A stretch of 64,000 bases of DNA from Pseudarthrobacter sulfonivorans (GCF_024391045.1 NZ_JANFCZ010000002.1:124001-188000), one strand, 5' to 3'; numbered from the stretch's first letter, positions 32,798 through 41,330 are shown. A program made the numbers and translations. Notes: generated by a model from the sequence alone, not told the origin.

Positions 32798-33106
32798 GAG
32801 GGATCCTTCCACAGACCTTCAGGCGTTTTCAGATCTCCCCCGCTGTGCACCCTGCGAAATGACTTCGCAGTGCTACCATCCGGTTCCGCTATATGACCCG
32901 GGGCCGGGGCCGACCATACAATGACGTTGTTGACGGCACGTTGATGGTCAGCTGCCAGGCAAAGCCCACCGCTATATGAAGGCTGAAGGTAAACAGGGAA
33001 GACGCAAATATCTACGATACGGCAAAACCCATTACGTGTCTACCCCACAACCGCACGTTTTGCAAGCACCGATTTTTCGGCAGGTATCAGGCACCCTAAT
33101 CCGGCA
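32798..33106 (-). other. rpoB 5' region with two CCGCTATATGA repeats
   Basis: No gene is supported. An exact 11-bp word, CCGCTATATGA on the plus strand (TCATATAGCGG on the minus), occurs at 32886-32896 and 32969-32979, 83 bp apart. The region between must carry the rpoBC promoter, as there is no co-directional gene close by other than the lipoprotein. I could not place a convincing -35/-10 pair. Confidence 0.5.
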
Positions 33107-33577
33107 TCAGAGCGTCAGCGTCACGCCCTCGGCCGTGCAGGCGCCGGCGTTCGCAAAGACGGCGTCGCGCACGGCATCCCTGGTGGCCTGATCCGGCTGG
33201 CCGCCCTTCTCGACGACGGCAGAGTGGCTGATGGTCAGGGCGCTCAGCGACGAAAACAGTCCCCTGAGGTTTCCCGTGTACGCGTCCTTGGCTTTCCACG
33301 CCTTCGCGTAGATCTCCTCGTAGGCGTTGGACGTGGGCTCGCTGGCCCGGTACTCGGCGAAGAGCGAATTGAACAGTTCGCAGGCTTCCTTCACCTCTCC
33401 GGCCTGGGCAGCGGAGGTGCCGGTGGAGCGCGACGGCGATGCCTGCGAGGGTGCGGCGCTGGACGTCGCCGGTGGAGTCGTCGAAGTGGCCTCGTTCGGC
33501 GCAGGCGTGGTGACGCTGCAGGCCGCGAGTCCGGCGACGCAGGCGGCGGCCGCCGCCGCGGAGAGGATGTTCTTCAA
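33107..33577 (-). CDS. Small secreted lipoprotein, unknown function
   Basis: This 156-residue protein starts at TTG 33577 with GGGAG upstream. Residues 1-20 are a lipoprotein signal peptide ending in the lipobox LAAC, so it would be anchored to the outer face of the membrane through Cys20. A Ser/Thr/Pro/Ala linker (about 21-60) is followed by a helical domain with one Cys near the N-end (EACELF) and one at the C-end (GACTAEG), possibly a disulfide. No known domain was recognised. It is monocistronic, in the rpoB-thiolase gap, and its transcript points toward rpoB. Confidence 0.8.
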   Translation of the reverse strand: MKNILSAAAAAACVAGLAACSVTTPAPNEATSTTPPATSSAAPSQASPSRSTGTSAAQAGEVKEACELFNSLFAEYRASEPTSNAYEEIYAKAWKAKDAYTGNLRGLFSSLSALTISHSAVVEKGGQPDQATRDAVRDAVFANAGACTAEGVTLTL

Positions 33578-33731
33578 AATTTCGGCTCCCTGTTTTTGCG
33601 TTGCGGTGAGGCTTTGCGTTCGCCGTCCACCCTACGCACCGCGCCGGGACGGTGCACATCGGGGCGATGGGTAGTTCTCCCCTGCCCTGACGCCAACCGG
33701 ACGGAATCCCGGGAACCGGTTCAGCGTTGGA

Positions 33732-33774
33732 TTAACGTGTGAGGAGCCTCACGATAGCCTTGGCTTACACGTTA
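33732..33774 (+). promoter_or_regulatory. Thiolase promoter with nested inverted repeats (operator candidate)
   Basis: -35 TTAACG (33732-33737), 17-nt spacer, -10 TAGCCT (33755-33760). The spacer contains GTGAGG-AG-CCTCAC (33739-33752). Outer arms TAACGTGT (33733-33740) and ACACGTTA (33767-33774) overlap the -35 and the expected start point. The arrangement suits repression by a dimeric regulator, perhaps responding to acyl-CoA; the regulator is not in the window. Confidence 0.55.
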
Positions 33775-33793
33775 CAGAGCGGAAGAGATCACA

Positions 33794-34993
33794 ATGGGCA
33801 ACTCCATGAACAACACCGACGTTGTCATCCTGGCGGCATCGCGGACCCCGCAAGGCCGCCTCAACGGGCAACTGGCGAGCTTCACCGCCGTCGAACTCGG
33901 TGCGCACGCCATCAAGGCCGCGCTCACCGCGAGCGGCGTGGACGCCGGCAAAGTGGACGCGGTCATCATGGGCCAGGTCCTGCAGGCCGGCGCGGGACAG
34001 AACCCGGCACGGCAGAGCGCCATTGGCGCAGGCATCGGCTGGAACGTCCCCGCTGTTACCATCAACAAGGTGTGCCTGTCCGGCCTGACGGCCGTGATCG
34101 ACGCCGCCCGCATGATCCGCAGCGGTGACGCCACCGTGGTGGTGGCCGGCGGGCAGGAGTCGATGACCCGCGCACCGCACTTGCTGCCCGGTTCCCGTCA
34201 GGGCTGGAGCTACGGTGCCATCCAGGCTTTGGATGTTGCCGCCCACGACGGCCTCACGGACGCCTTCGACGGCCAGTCCATGGGCTTGTCCACCGAAACC
34301 CGGAACCTGACCCTGGGGATCGGCCGGACAGCCCAGGACAACGTGGCCGCCCAGTCGCACCAGCGTGCCGCGCTGGCGGCCAAGGACGGAATTTTCGACG
34401 ACGAGATCGCCCCCATCAGCGTCAAGCAGCGGAAGGGCGATCCCCTGGTGGTTGCCGCCGACGAAGGTGTCCGCCCCAACACGTCGATCGAGACCCTCGC
34501 CGGCCTCCGGGCTGCCTTCGTCACGGACGGGACCATCACCGCCGGAAACTCTTCGCCGCTCTCCGACGGCGCCGCCGCACTGGTGCTGGCCTCCCGCCAG
34601 TTCGCCGAGGACAACAACCTGGAATACCTCGCTGTGGTGGGCAAGCCGGGCCAGGTCGCCGGCCCGGACAACTCCCTGCATTCCCAGCCGTCGAACGCCA
34701 TCAGGAACGCCTTGGGGCGGGCGGGGTGGAGCACCAAGGACCTCGACTTCATCGAAATCAACGAGGCTTTTGGTTCGGTGGCGGTGCAGTCCCTGAAGGA
34801 CCTGGACTATCCCCTGGAGCAGTGCAACATCCACGGCGGTGCCATTGCCCTGGGCCACCCCATCGGGGCCTCCGGCGCCAGGCTCGCCCTGCATGCAGCC
34901 CATGAACTCAAGCGCCGGGGCAGCGGCAAGGCCGCGGTCTCCCTCTGTGGCGGCGGCGGCCAGGGCGAAGCCCTCCTGCTGTACCGCGACTGA
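33794..34993 (+). CDS. Acetyl-CoA C-acetyltransferase (thiolase)
   Basis: This 399-residue enzyme condenses two acetyl-CoA to acetoacetyl-CoA or runs in reverse in fatty-acid degradation. The acyl-enzyme Cys94 is in NKVCLSGLTA; the catalytic His is in GGAIALGHPIGASGAR and the second Cys in SLCGGGGQGEA. Length is typical of AtoB/PhaA/FadA. The start is ATG 33794 with GGAAGAGA upstream; ATG 33806 is an alternative. It is followed after 15 nt by the YbaK gene. Direction of use and chain-length preference cannot be read from sequence. Confidence 0.93.
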   Translation: MGNSMNNTDVVILAASRTPQGRLNGQLASFTAVELGAHAIKAALTASGVDAGKVDAVIMGQVLQAGAGQNPARQSAIGAGIGWNVPAVTINKVCLSGLTAVIDAARMIRSGDATVVVAGGQESMTRAPHLLPGSRQGWSYGAIQALDVAAHDGLTDAFDGQSMGLSTETRNLTLGIGRTAQDNVAAQSHQRAALAAKDGIFDDEIAPISVKQRKGDPLVVAADEGVRPNTSIETLAGLRAAFVTDGTITAGNSSPLSDGAAALVLASRQFAEDNNLEYLAVVGKPGQVAGPDNSLHSQPSNAIRNALGRAGWSTKDLDFIEINEAFGSVAVQSLKDLDYPLEQCNIHGGAIALGHPIGASGARLALHAAHELKRRGSGKAAVSLCGGGGQGEALLLYRD

Positions 34994-35008
34994 GGTGGGG
35001 CGCACCTA

Positions 35009-35506
35009 ATGGCGGGGCACCCCGAAAACGGAAGCGCCGCCGTCGGACGTCAGCGTTTCCTTGCTGACGCCGCGGCGCGCGGTCTGGACGTCCAGGTTGT
35101 GGAGCGGTTTGCCGCGCGCAGCCTGGAGGAGGCGGCCGGAATCCTGGGCATCACGCCGGCGGACATCGTGAAATCGCTGGTGGTCAAGCACAAGGACGGC
35201 ACGTTCCTGTTTGCGCTGATTCCGGGCGACCGGCAGATCTCCTGGCCCAAGCTGCGTGCGCTGGTGGGCGTGAACAAGCTGTCGCTCCCGCCGGCCGACG
35301 TTGCCCTTGATGCAACGGGGTACGAGCGCGGCACCATCACCCCGCTCGGGAGCACCACGGCCTGGCCGGTATATGCGGACGCCACCATCACGGGCCGGCG
35401 GATTTCGATGGGCGCCGGTGAGCACGGCTACAGCGCCTTTGTTGAAGCGGACGAGCTCACCTCGGCCCTCGGCGCGGTGGTCGCCGATATCTCCGAGCCG
35501 GCCTAA
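35009..35506 (+). CDS. YbaK/EbsC-type aminoacyl-tRNA deacylase
   Basis: This 165-residue protein matches the YbaK/ProX editing domain: AARSLEEAAGILGITPADIVKSLVVKHKD, with the conserved Lys in IVKSLV, then FLFALIPGDRQISWPKLRALVG and YERGTITPLG. Such proteins clear mischarged tRNA (for example Cys- or Ala-tRNAPro) in the cytosol. It probably shares the thiolase transcript (15-nt gap). A terminator lies 12 nt after it. Amino-acid specificity is unknown. Confidence 0.88.
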   Translation: MAGHPENGSAAVGRQRFLADAAARGLDVQVVERFAARSLEEAAGILGITPADIVKSLVVKHKDGTFLFALIPGDRQISWPKLRALVGVNKLSLPPADVALDATGYERGTITPLGSTTAWPVYADATITGRRISMGAGEHGYSAFVEADELTSALGAVVADISEPA

Positions 35507-35517
35507 GCCCGGACGCA

Positions 35518-35558
35518 GAAAACCCCGCCCAACTGCTTGGCAGCGGGGCGGGGTTTTC
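35518..35558. terminator. Bidirectional terminator between ybaK-like gene and rplL
   Basis: GAAAACCCCGCCC pairs with GGGCGGGGTTTTC around a loop containing AACTGCTTGGCAGC. A-run and T-run on the two sides allow termination from both directions. Confidence 0.88.
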
Positions 35559-35574
35559 CGGAAAGCAGCGTGAG

Positions 35575-35952
35575 TTACTTGAGGGTAACGGTTGCGCCGG
35601 CAGCCTCGAGCTGCTCCTTTGCCTTTTCGGCAGCTTCCTTGGTTGCACCTTCGAGAACAGCCTTGGGAGCGCTGTCAACCAGGTCCTTGGCTTCCTTCAG
35701 ACCCAGGGAAGTGATGGCACGTACTTCCTTGATGACTGCGATCTTCTTTTCGCCAGCGGATTCGAGAACGACATCGAAGTCGGTCTTCTCTTCAGCTTCT
35801 TCAGCAGCGCCGCCACCGGCGGGGCCGGCAACAGCAACAGCAGCTGCGGTAACTTCGAAGGTCTCTTCGAAGAGCTTGACGAACTCGGAGAGCTCGATGA
35901 TGGTCAGTTCCTTGAAAGCTTCAATGAGCTCTTCGTTGGTGAGCTTCGCCAT
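35575..35952 (-). CDS. rplL: 50S ribosomal protein L7/L12
   Basis: L7/L12 (125 residues) forms the flexible stalk that recruits translational GTPases. The N-terminal dimer helix [20 protein letters not shown], an Ala/Gly-rich hinge (about 37-52), and the C-terminal domain ending in [15 protein letters not shown] are all present. It follows rplJ by 80 nt. Confidence 0.98.
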   Translation of the reverse strand: MAKLTNEELIEAFKELTIIELSEFVKLFEETFEVTAAAVAVAGPAGGGAAEEAEEKTDFDVVLESAGEKKIAVIKEVRAITSLGLKEAKDLVDSAPKAVLEGATKEAAEKAKEQLEAAGATVTLK

Positions 35953-36032
35953 GGTGTGGCGTCCTTCCTATAGGTGGTGCTTGGCGGCCGGGGCCGTTGC
36001 CTTCACACCGGAGTCTGGTGGGTAAAGAGAAA

Positions 36033-36632
36033 CTAGTTCTCTTCGGCAGCGGGAGCTTCGGCGGGAGCCTCTGCAGCTGCTTCGGGGGCTTCGTCAGCTG
36101 CAGGAGCTTCTTCAGCCGCGGGAGCCTCGGCAGCTGCCGGTGCACCGTTCTCTTCTTCAAGCTTCAGGCGCAGTGCGTCAATGATGCGTGCAGCTGCGGC
36201 GGCGGGTGCCTTGAGGACACCTGCGACCTTGGCGAGCTGCAGCTCGCGGGACTCGAGCGCTGCCAGAGCAGAAACTTCGGCGGCGTTCAGTGCCTTGCCC
36301 TCGAAGTAACCGGTCTTGATGACCAGCTGCTTGTTGGCCTTGGCAAAATCCGTCAGGCTCTTGGCAGCTGCAACTGCGTCACCCTTGATGAACGCGATTG
36401 CAGTGGGGCCGGAGAGCTGGTCGTTGAATGCTTCAACGCCGGCTTCCTTGGCTGCAATGGCGGTCAGGGTGTTCTTGACGACCGAGAACTTGGTGTCCTG
36501 GCCGAGAGAAACACGCAGCTGCTTGAGCTGTGCAACGGTGAGCCCACGGTATTCGGTCAGGACAGCGGCGTTCGATTCCTTGAAATCGTTAGCGATCTCA
36601 GCTACTGCTGAAACCTTTGTAGGCGTTGCCAT
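36033..36632 (-). CDS. rplJ: 50S ribosomal protein L10
   Basis: L10 (199 residues) anchors L7/L12 dimers to the ribosome. The start is set at 36632 (MATPTKVSAVAEIA), preceded by GGAGG; the frame is open to 36713 but that part is the leader terminator region. LTVAQLKQLRVSLGQDTKFSVVKNTL is the usual rRNA-binding block. After about residue 170 there is a low-complexity Ala/Glu/Pro tail. Expression is probably controlled by the leader at 36684-36884. Confidence 0.97.
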   Translation of the reverse strand: MATPTKVSAVAEIANDFKESNAAVLTEYRGLTVAQLKQLRVSLGQDTKFSVVKNTLTAIAAKEAGVEAFNDQLSGPTAIAFIKGDAVAAAKSLTDFAKANKQLVIKTGYFEGKALNAAEVSALAALESRELQLAKVAGVLKAPAAAAARIIDALRLKLEEENGAPAAAEAPAAEEAPAADEAPEAAAEAPAEAPAAEEN

Positions 36633-36884
36633 AACCCTCCTTCCGGGGATAGTGCCGGTATGCGACGGTCCCCTCAGGATCGCTAAAACAAAAAACGCCC
36701 CGCGCAGATGCACGGGGCTTGGCTCAACATGGTTAGTACCGTGGAGCGTTTGCTTCGTTCACCTGCGCCGGCCGCCCTGCGTTGAGGGGCCTTCGTTCAG
36801 AAAATCCACTGGGCCTCAGGCACACAACTACAGAGTTGAGTTGCGTTCAGGAGAATGGATTTCCAACAACCGACGGTCTTTGGT
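36633..36884 (-). ncRNA. L10 (rplJL) mRNA leader, autoregulatory
   Basis: The rplJ transcript has an untranslated leader of about 250 nt. It contains CCAAAGACCGTCGGTTG (minus strand, 36867-36883) and, further down, GGCCGGCGCAGGTGAACGAA (minus, near 36755-36774), the paired words typical of the L10-binding leader in other bacteria. A terminator hairpin follows 52 nt before the start codon. Binding of L10/L7-L12 to such leaders is known from other species; that it favours the terminator here is inference. Confidence 0.7.
36684..36718 (-). terminator. Attenuator-type terminator in the rplJ leader
   Basis: On the minus strand GCCCCGTGC pairs with GCGCGGGGC around ATCT, followed by GTTTTTTGTTTT. 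It lies upstream of rplJ and downstream of the leader, so it can act as a regulated terminator, and it also ends read-through from the GNAT gene upstream. Confidence 0.82.
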
Positions 36885-36890
36885 AGTTCA

Positions 36891-36920
36891 AGCCTACGGG
36901 ACGCCCCGCCCCTGGACCAA
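36891..36920 (-). promoter_or_regulatory. Candidate rplJ promoter
   Basis: Minus strand: -35 TTGGTC (36915-36920), 18-nt spacer, -10 TAGGCT (36891-36896). The expected start near 36884 falls just at the beginning of the L10 leader motif. Confidence 0.5.
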
Positions 36921-36937
36921 ATCGGGGCAGCGCTGCC

Positions 36938-38086
36938 TCAACTGACGCTTGACTTCAGGCTGGGCAGTTCCTTCTCCCAGATGCCCGTCACGCCCGCCGT
37001 TGTAAAGCCCAGCTGCTGGTTGACCGTCAGCAGATACCTGTTCTCCGGCGCGTTCCACGTGTAGATGATGCGGGCGTCGGGGAACTGCTCCGTGAGCCGC
37101 TCCATGTTGGCCACCTTGATCAGCAGGCCCAGTTTGTTTCCGCGGTGCGCCTGCAGGACCAACGTGTCGTCCTGGAACACCACGTCCGGCCGGTGGGCCA
37201 GGACACTGATCGTGGTGAGACCCACGAGGGATCCGCTGGCGAGGTGCTCGACGGCGGTGACCACCGTCCGCCGCCCCTGCGCGATGGTGACCCCTTCCGC
37301 TTCGCGGAGGATCCCGCCGTCGAACACCATATCCGGCTCGACAGGGGGTTCCAGGGAGGGGTCGACGACGGCGCCCGCCTGGTTCTCGAGCATGGCCACC
37401 GCTTCCAGCCACTCATCCGGGCAGCGGTCCGTCCAGTGATGCAGCCGGTAGCGGCCGTTGTTTGCTTCATCGGCCTCAGCCTGCAGGTCAGCCACCAGTT
37501 TGGTGTCCAGCGGCAGTGCGCAGGAACTGAACTGCTCGATGTGCTGGAGGGTGTATCCGGTCTTCCGGGCAAACTCGACTTCCCGGCTTTCCAGCGGCAC
37601 AAACCCCTGCCCCGATCCCGGGACCAGTTGCGCCTTCTCGAACTCATGCAGTGACGCGCCAGGGTGGTTGGTGTCCACCAGGATCTGCGTACGGCCCTCA
37701 CTGCGGGCCAGGTGCTCAGCAGCCTGGAGGAGCTTGCGGCCCACACCGTGCCGCTGGATTTCGGGCAGGATGTCCAGGGTGAACTCCGCGAGGTCGAGGT
37801 TGTCCGTCAGCGGCAGGGCAATGTCCACCGCGCCCACGATCTCGCCGTCCACCTTGGCCACGAGAATGACCTGGCGCTCGTAAGGGTCGGCCAGCTCAAG
37901 GAGCTTTTCCAGCGGCGTATACGCGAGGTCATCACTCCCCCACGTCTGCATCCTCACCTTGCGGCCCACTTCCACCGCAGCCAGGAAATCCGCTGCATCC
38001 GGGGCGTCAAGGGAATCCGGGATCCAGAGCTGCTCGATCCGCACGTCTTTTGCCATAAAGGGCATCATCCCAGCCGTTTCTGCCAT
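36938..38086 (-). CDS. GNAT family N-acetyltransferase (two-domain)
   Basis: This 382-residue protein has two GNAT-like halves: an N-terminal one with the acetyl-CoA loop EIQRHGVGRKLLQAAEHL near residue 108-125, and a C-terminal one with LVLQAHRGNKLGLLIKVANM near 310-330 and TWNAPENRYLLTVNQQLGF. Architecture resembles mycothiol synthase-like tandem GNATs. Start is ATG 38086 (GAGGG just upstream), overlapping the preceding gene by 22 nt; ATG 38056 (MAKDVRIEQLW) is a plausible alternative. It is a paralogue of the next gene upstream and probably co-transcribed with it. Substrate unknown. Confidence 0.85.
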   Translation of the reverse strand: MAETAGMMPFMAKDVRIEQLWIPDSLDAPDAADFLAAVEVGRKVRMQTWGSDDLAYTPLEKLLELADPYERQVILVAKVDGEIVGAVDIALPLTDNLDLAEFTLDILPEIQRHGVGRKLLQAAEHLARSEGRTQILVDTNHPGASLHEFEKAQLVPGSGQGFVPLESREVEFARKTGYTLQHIEQFSSCALPLDTKLVADLQAEADEANNGRYRLHHWTDRCPDEWLEAVAMLENQAGAVVDPSLEPPVEPDMVFDGGILREAEGVTIAQGRRTVVTAVEHLASGSLVGLTTISVLAHRPDVVFQDDTLVLQAHRGNKLGLLIKVANMERLTEQFPDARIIYTWNAPENRYLLTVNQQLGFTTAGVTGIWEKELPSLKSSVS

Positions 38087-38886
38087 TCACCCTCATAACC
38101 CGCAGGCTTGAAACCAAGCATTGTATTGATCGCCAGCATATGCCGGTTTTCCACGGCGTTCCATGTCAGCACCGAATGCGCCGCGGGCCAGCGGCCTTGG
38201 GCGGCCCTCAGGTTGGCGGTCTTGACCAGCAGCCCGAGTCCCTTCCCCCGATGGTCGGCGGTAACCAGGGTGTCCTGCTGGGTCATGGTCGCCGGCACGT
38301 CCGACCGCCAGTTGAGGACCGTATAGGCGACGAGGCGGCCGGATGCCGTGTGCAGGGCGGCCGCGACCTGCACCTGCACTCCTGCGCGGCTGCTGGTCCG
38401 CGCCTCATGCCGCACCCTGGCCGGGTCCCAGTCCTCGGCTTCCCAGCCGAGTCCGGCAATGGGCACGTCGGTGCTCATCCGGTTCTTCAGGATGGCGTAC
38501 TCGGCGACAAGCTGCTCCGGGCAGGTGTCAGACCAAGCCACTAATGCGTAGCCGGCGGCCCGGGCCGCGGTCTCCAGTTCCGGGAGTTCGCCGGCCGGGA
38601 GCGGCAGTGCCAGCCGGCTGGCCCTCTCCACTTGTTCCAGTTCGTAGCCGCAGGCGATGGCAAAAACTACGGCGGCATCATCTACGGGAAGTCCGCCGGC
38701 GCCCGATTTGGCTGGAACAAGCCGTCCGCCCTGTTCCACCTTGGCGGCGGGCAACTCACAGCAGGCGTCCAGCGATGTCCTGCCATGTGCCGTGGCCACG
38801 GCTTCCGCGTGCGCCAGGAGCGTGCGTCCCCAACCCCGACGCCGGTAGCCGGGCATCAGTACCGGAGTGATAGCCAGCGCGGTCAT
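38065..38886 (-). CDS. GNAT acetyltransferase lacking the N-terminal third
   Basis: This 273-residue protein aligns with its downstream paralogue from that protein's residue 97 onward: it opens at TALAITPVLMPGYRRRGWGR, the acetyl-CoA-binding motif. The N-terminal half of the first GNAT domain is missing, and an in-frame TAG lies a few codons upstream. Yet a TAGGCT box (38893-38898, minus) sits exactly 6 nt before ATG 38886, so it looks like a leaderless, expressed gene. The second domain, with VTADHRGKGLGLLVKTANL and TWNAVENRHMLAINTMLGF, is intact. Either a functional shortened enzyme or a gene trimmed by duplication. Confidence 0.75.
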   Translation of the reverse strand: MTALAITPVLMPGYRRRGWGRTLLAHAEAVATAHGRTSLDACCELPAAKVEQGGRLVPAKSGAGGLPVDDAAVVFAIACGYELEQVERASRLALPLPAGELPELETAARAAGYALVAWSDTCPEQLVAEYAILKNRMSTDVPIAGLGWEAEDWDPARVRHEARTSSRAGVQVQVAAALHTASGRLVAYTVLNWRSDVPATMTQQDTLVTADHRGKGLGLLVKTANLRAAQGRWPAAHSVLTWNAVENRHMLAINTMLGFKPAGYEGEWQKRLG

Positions 38887-38892
38887 CACCCC

Positions 38893-38898
38893 AGCCTA
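38893..38898 (-). promoter_or_regulatory. Leaderless -10 box of truncated GNAT gene
   Basis: Minus-strand TAGGCT, then 6 nt (GGGGTG), then ATG 38886. Same geometry as at 48914, 56443, 61320 and 63005. Confidence 0.55.
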
Positions 38899-38932
38899 GC
38901 CATCCGGGCCGCGCAGTGGAGCGTCGCTTAAA

Positions 38933-38971
38933 CGCAAGGACCGCCCGGCAGAATGCCGGGCGGTCCTTGCG
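38933..38971 (-). terminator. Terminator after rplA
   Basis: CGCAAGGACCGCCCGGCA (left arm) is inversely matched by TGCCGGGCGGTCCTTGCG, around the loop GAA, with TTTAAG following on the minus strand. It lies 37 nt past the rplA stop. Confidence 0.88.
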
Positions 38972-39007
38972 TGTGCCGGTCAGGACCGGCGGAGTCGCTG
39001 TTGAGGA

Positions 39008-39715
39008 TTAGACCTCGGTCAGCACCTTCGTGACGTTCGGGTCAACGGAGATGCCGGGGCCGAACGTGGTGGCCACGGTGGCCTTCTGGATGTAGCGGCC
39101 CTTGGAAGCGGACGGCTTCAGGCGAAGGACCTCTTCCAGTGCTGCTGCGTAGTTCTCGGCCAGCTTGACGGCGTCGAAGGAAACCTTGCCGATGATGAAG
39201 TGCAGGTTCGAGTGCTTGTCGACGCGGAAGTCGATCTTGCCGCCCTTGATGTCGTTGACAGCCTTGGTCACGTCAGCGGTCACGGTGCCGGTCTTCGGGT
39301 TCGGCATCAGGTTACGCGGACCCAGGACCTTACCGAGGCGGCCAACCTTGCCCATGAGGTCAGGGGTGGCAACGGCGGCGTCGAAGTCGGTCCAGCCGGC
39401 TGCGATCTTTTCGATCAGGTCATCGGAACCAACGAAGTCGGCGCCGGCAGCGATTGCTGCCTCAGCCTTGTCGCCCGTTGCGAAAACCAGGACGCGGGAG
39501 ACCTTGCCGGTGCCGTGGGGCAGGTTGACCGTGCCGCGGACCATCTGGTCAGCCTTGCGGGGGTCAACGCCCAGGCGGAAGGCAACCTCAACGGTGGCGT
39601 CGAACTTGGACGGGTTGGTGTCCTTGGCGAGCGTTACTGCCTCGAACGGCGCGTAGAACTTCTCCGCGTCGATCTTGGCGGCTGCTGCCTCATATGCTTT
39701 GCTGCGCTTTGCCAT
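39008..39715 (-). CDS. rplA: 50S ribosomal protein L1
   Basis: L1 (235 residues) forms the mobile stalk at the E site and is an autorepressor in E. coli. The segment [21 protein letters not shown], the [11 protein letters not shown] loop and [16 protein letters not shown] are diagnostic. It is separated from rplK by 176 nt and from rplJ by two GNAT genes, unlike the usual rplKAJL order. Confidence 0.97.
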   Translation of the reverse strand: MAKRSKAYEAAAAKIDAEKFYAPFEAVTLAKDTNPSKFDATVEVAFRLGVDPRKADQMVRGTVNLPHGTGKVSRVLVFATGDKAEAAIAAGADFVGSDDLIEKIAAGWTDFDAAVATPDLMGKVGRLGKVLGPRNLMPNPKTGTVTADVTKAVNDIKGGKIDFRVDKHSNLHFIIGKVSFDAVKLAENYAAALEEVLRLKPSASKGRYIQKATVATTFGPGISVDPNVTKVLTEV

Positions 39716-39891
39716 GCTGCTTATTTCTCCTTGTGCAGTTGTGGTCTGCGGACCGCGCTGGGCCCTGCCACAGTTGGTGAACGGGCTCGTTACCCTCGCC
39801 CGGTTCCCAACATTTCAGTTTCGGTGGTGCCGGTTCCCCGGCGGTGCCGCCCGTCGTCGTCAATTGCCCGAATCTGGGTGGCCGTGGCTGA

Positions 39892-40323
39892 CTAGCCTTC
39901 TACGGTGATACCCATGGAGCGGGCGGTGCCGGCGATGATCTTCGCTGCGCCTTCGAGGCTGGTGGCGTTGAGGTCTTCCATCTTGGTGGTGGCGATCTCG
40001 TTGACCTGGGCCTGGGTCAGCTTTGCAACCTTGACGGTGTGCGGGGTGGATGAACCCTTGGCAACGCCTGCAGCCTTCTTGATGAGCTCTGCAGCCGGCG
40101 GGGTCTTGGTGATGAACGTGAATGAACGGTCTTCGTAGACCGTGATTTCCACGGGAATAACGTTGCCGCGCTGGGCTTCTGTTGCAGCGTTGTACGCCTT
40201 GCAGAATTCCATGATGTTGACACCGTGCTGGCCAAGTGCAGGACCGATCGGCGGAGCCGGGTTAGCGGCACCTGCCTGGATCTGCAGCTTGATGAGGCCG
40301 GTGACCTTCTTCTTGGGAGCCAA
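39892..40323 (-). CDS. rplK: 50S ribosomal protein L11
   Basis: L11 (143 residues) is in the GTPase-associated centre, the thiostrepton site and the RelA trigger. The start is TTG (40321-40323) with AAGGA upstream. [22 protein letters not shown] and the proline-rich N-domain are standard; the C-domain ends [12 protein letters not shown]. Wild-type prolines of the thiostrepton region are present. Confidence 0.97.
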
Positions 40324-40454
40324 TGTAAGGTCCTTCTCTCAATATCTTCCTGGGACACAGGAGCGTGCCTCAGGTTGTTGGCCGCCATGGCGAGGCGGCC
40401 GGCCGTTCCGGGGCTGCTAAGCGGGCAGTCCTGGAACGAATTCTGTGCGGGTTG

Positions 40455-41330
40455 TTAGATCTTGCTGACCTGGTTGAACGCCAGGGTAACGGGGGTCTCA
40501 CGTTCGAAGATGGAGACCAGGACCACGAGCGTCTGGGATTCGACCTTGATCTCGGAGATCGTGGCGGGGAGGGTCTCGAACGGGCCTTCCTTGACGATGA
40601 CCGACTCGCCGACCTCGAAGTCGACGTCAACCGGGGTCTGCTGCTGCTTGTTGACCGGCTTGCCCTTTTCGGCCTGCTCTTCTTCGAAGACCGGCGCGAG
40701 CATGGAGAAGACTTCGTCGAGGCGCAGCGGCACCGGGTTGTGGGCGTTGCCCACGAAGCCGGTGACACCGGGGGTGTGGCGGACGGCGCCCCAGGAGGCA
40801 TCCGTCAGGTCCATGCGGACCAGCACGTAGCCGGGAATGCGGACGCGGTTGATGATCTTGCGCTGGGCGTTCTTGATCTCCACGACTTCTTCCATGGGAA
40901 CCTGGATTTCGAAGATGTAATCTTCCATGTCCAGGGTCTGGATGCGGGTCTCAAGGTTGGCCTTGACGCGGTTTTCGTAGCCGGCGTAGGAGTGGATGAC
41001 GTACCAGTCACCCTCCTGGCGGCGCAGTTTGGCTTTGAATTCCTCGGCGGGGTCGACGTCGGCCTTGGCGGCTGCTGCTGCGAGGGCGTCGGACTCAGCG
41101 TTGTCGCCTTCCGAGTCGGCATCTTCCGCGGAAGCATCCGCTTCGGCGGCTTCGTCCGCGGCGGCATCGTCCGTGGCGGAGTCGTCGGCAGCGTCAGAGT
41201 CGTCGTCGGCGGTTTCGGGCGCAGCGGACTCAACCTCGGACTCTTCACCGGCTTCGACCGTGGGGGCCGCCGTGTTGTCCGTGGACTCTTCCAGCTCAGT
41301 CTCGGTTACCTCGAGCTCCTGCTCAGACAC
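40455..41330 (-). CDS. nusG: Transcription elongation/antitermination factor NusG, acidic N-terminal extension
   Basis: NusG binds RNA polymerase beta' and, through its KOW domain, Rho or S10. Start is GTG 41330 ([14 protein letters not shown] follows), with AGGAG 5 nt upstream; an in-frame start at 41360 is less likely. Residues 1-105 are an acidic, Ala/Glu/Asp/Ser-rich, probably disordered extension. The NGN domain begins at [20 protein letters not shown] and the KOW domain at [21 protein letters not shown]. The 291-residue total is far longer than the 181 of E. coli. Confidence 0.96.
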   Translation of the reverse strand: MSEQELEVTETELEESTDNTAAPTVEAGEESEVESAAPETADDDSDAADDSATDDAAADEAAEADASAEDADSEGDNAESDALAAAAAKADVDPAEEFKAKLRRQEGDWYVIHSYAGYENRVKANLETRIQTLDMEDYIFEIQVPMEEVVEIKNAQRKIINRVRIPGYVLVRMDLTDASWGAVRHTPGVTGFVGNAHNPVPLRLDEVFSMLAPVFEEEQAEKGKPVNKQQQTPVDVDFEVGESVIVKEGPFETLPATISEIKVESQTLVVLVSIFERETPVTLAFNQVSKI

